A stretch of 6,516 bases of DNA, from positions 1-6,516 of the forward strand of contig JAGLQE010000457.1 in assembly GCA_023137005.1 (NCBI GenBank), written 5' to 3'. The notes under the pieces were generated by a model, which saw only the letters and a program-made list of their open reading frames with translations, did not search any database and was not told where the DNA came from. Position numbers and translations under genes: made by a program. The DNA is from Thermoplasmata archaeon. GTDB taxonomy: Archaea > Thermoplasmatota > Thermoplasmata > SG8-5 > JAGLSY01. This document shows, one piece after another, positions 5,229-6,516 of the stretch. Numbering within the stretch: the first letter of the stretch is position 1; each line of letters starts with the position of its first letter.

Positions 5229-6516
5229 ATGGTACTCGACAAGCTAGGGGAATCCCTGAGGGGAGCTCTTAAAAAAGTGGCCAATGCGTCCAATATCGAT
5301 AATAAGGTCATTAAGGACCTGGTAAAGGAGATCCAGCGTGCGCTTTTGCAGGCTGATGTTAATGTGAAATTAACCTTACAGATCACCAAGGAGATAGAGA
5401 GGCGGTCATTGGAGGAGAAGCCCAAGCCAGGACAGAGTTCCAAGGCTCATGTCATAAATATCATTTACGACGAGCTGGTCGGCATATTGGGGGAGAAGAA
5501 GGAACTGGATACCAAAAAGCAGGTCATCATGATGGTCGGCCTCTATGGTAATGGAAAAACAACCACCTGTGGCAAGCTGGCCAGGTACTTCAAGAAAAAG
5601 GGCCGGAAGGTTGGTCTTATCGCGGCAGATGTGCACAGGCCCGCGGCCTTTGACCAGTTGAGCCAGATCGGTGAATTGGTCGACATTCCGGTTTACGGGG
5701 AGCCCGGGCAGAAGAAAGCTCCCAAGGTTGTCAAGAATGGCCTGGAGCATTTTAATTCATATGATATTATAATAATAGATACTTCGGGACGTCACAGCCT
5801 TGAGAAGGATCTCATCAATGAGGTGAAGGATATCTCCAAGGTTGCTAAACCAACCGAAAAGATCCTGGTCATGGACGCCACCATTGGTCAACAAGCTGGA
5901 CCTCAGGCAAAGGCCTTCCACGACGCGGTTGGTGTTACCAGTGTGATAATCACCAAGCTGGACGGCAGTGCGAAAGGTGGTGGGGCCCTGTCTGCGGTTT
6001 CCATAACTGAAGCACCGGTGGTCTTCATCGGAACCGGAGAGCATATCGAGGACATCGAGGCCTTCGTGCCCAATCGGTTCATATCTCGGTTGCTGGGGAT
6101 GGGGGATATAGAATCCCTTCTAGAGACCGCGCAGGACGCGATCGACGAGGACAAGGCCGAAGAGACCATGAGCAAGATCATGAGTGGCAAATTTACTTTG
6201 ATAGAAATGCGGGACCAGATGGAGATGCTGGCAAATATGGGTCCCCTGAAGAAGATCATGGGCATGCTCCCGGGAGCTACTGGGCAATTGTCTGATGATG
6301 ACCTGGAAAAGACCCAGGACAAGCTGAGGAAATTCAAGATAATCATGAGTTCCATGACCGATGAGGAGCTTACAGATCCAAAGATAATCAAGGCCAGTAG
6401 GATAAAGAGGATAGCTGCAGGGAGTGGCATGACCGTGAAGGATGTGCGCGAACTTATCTCTCACTACAATCTATCCAAGAAGCAGATGAAAGGCATAATG
6501 GGCAATCGAAAGATGA
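5229..6516 (+). CDS. srp54: SRP54, signal recognition particle GTPase (partial, cut at right edge)
   Basis: SRP54 (Ffh in bacteria) binds signal sequences and 7S RNA and brings ribosomes to the membrane receptor FtsY through paired GTP hydrolysis. The 429 codons present cover all domains. The helical N domain spans about 1-95. The G domain has the P-loop GLYGNGKTTT (104-113), DVHRPAAFDQL (134-144), DTSGRH (184-189, where many relatives have DTAGRH) and TKLDGSAKGGGAL (242-254). The methionine-rich M domain begins about 300, with GKFTLIEMRDQMEMLANMG (320-338) and the RNA-binding SRIKRIAAGSG (390-400). The reading frame is open at the last base, so the stop lies outside; archaeal SRP54 is usually about 440-450 aa, so little is missing. 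The start is fixed by the normal N domain and by the upstream TATA box. Confidence 0.97.
   Translation, partial: MVLDKLGESLRGALKKVANASNIDNKVIKDLVKEIQRALLQADVNVKLTLQITKEIERRSLEEKPKPGQSSKAHVINIIYDELVGILGEKKELDTKKQVIMMVGLYGNGKTTTCGKLARYFKKKGRKVGLIAADVHRPAAFDQLSQIGELVDIPVYGEPGQKKAPKVVKNGLEHFNSYDIIIIDTSGRHSLEKDLINEVKDISKVAKPTEKILVMDATIGQQAGPQAKAFHDAVGVTSVIITKLDGSAKGGGALSAVSITEAPVVFIGTGEHIEDIEAFVPNRFISRLLGMGDIESLLETAQDAIDEDKAEETMSKIMSGKFTLIEMRDQMEMLANMGPLKKIMGMLPGATGQLSDDDLEKTQDKLRKFKIIMSSMTDEELTDPKIIKASRIKRIAAGSGMTVKDVRELISHYNLSKKQMKGIMGNRKM

Noticed and set aside
5903..6430. 175-codon open frame antisense to srp54
   Set aside because: Serine- and isoleucine-rich shadow of a strongly supported gene, with no recognisable domain.

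Overview
This window looks archaeal, most likely a Thermoplasmatota (Methanomassiliicoccales-like) genome, although the lineage is an inference. Coding regions have balanced composition, while the spaces between genes are very AT-rich. Good TATA boxes lie about 26-27 bases upstream of start codons with no clear Shine-Dalgarno, as in leaderless archaeal transcripts. The last gene encodes an archaeal-type SRP54.

Left part (1-1431): a 37-bp tandem repeat (nearly three copies, probably continuing beyond the left edge), then a minus-strand tyrosine recombinase of 199 aa that is only a catalytic domain. Its upstream region carries several copies of the 10-mer AATGCGACAT, two of them inverted around a probable TATA box. 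About 590 bases without a gene follow (841-1431). They include a GC-richer, highly self-complementary island (about 1092-1216) that could be a structured RNA or a regulatory element.

Middle (1432-2747): a 364-aa protein of unknown role with two zinc ribbons around a helix-hairpin-helix motif, an acidic linker and a basic C-terminal helical domain. It is followed by an almost pure A/T stretch (about 5% G+C over 180 bases) between convergent genes.

Right part (2748-5107): genes for the nickel-pincer nucleotide (NPN) cofactor, best known from lactate racemase. larC (minus) and larE (plus) diverge from what appears to be one shared TATA element, and larB overlaps the end of larE. By the known pathway LarB carboxylates and hydrolyses nicotinic acid adenine dinucleotide, LarE installs sulfur, and LarC inserts nickel. 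Two points stand out. LarC stops at the end of its N-terminal domain and lacks the CTP-binding C-terminal domain. LarE carries the three-cysteine pattern of iron-sulfur-type LarE proteins. No larA-like target enzyme is in the window.

Right edge (5229-6516): srp54, the signal recognition particle GTPase, from its own probable leaderless promoter. It is cut by the window end a few residues before its likely C-terminus.
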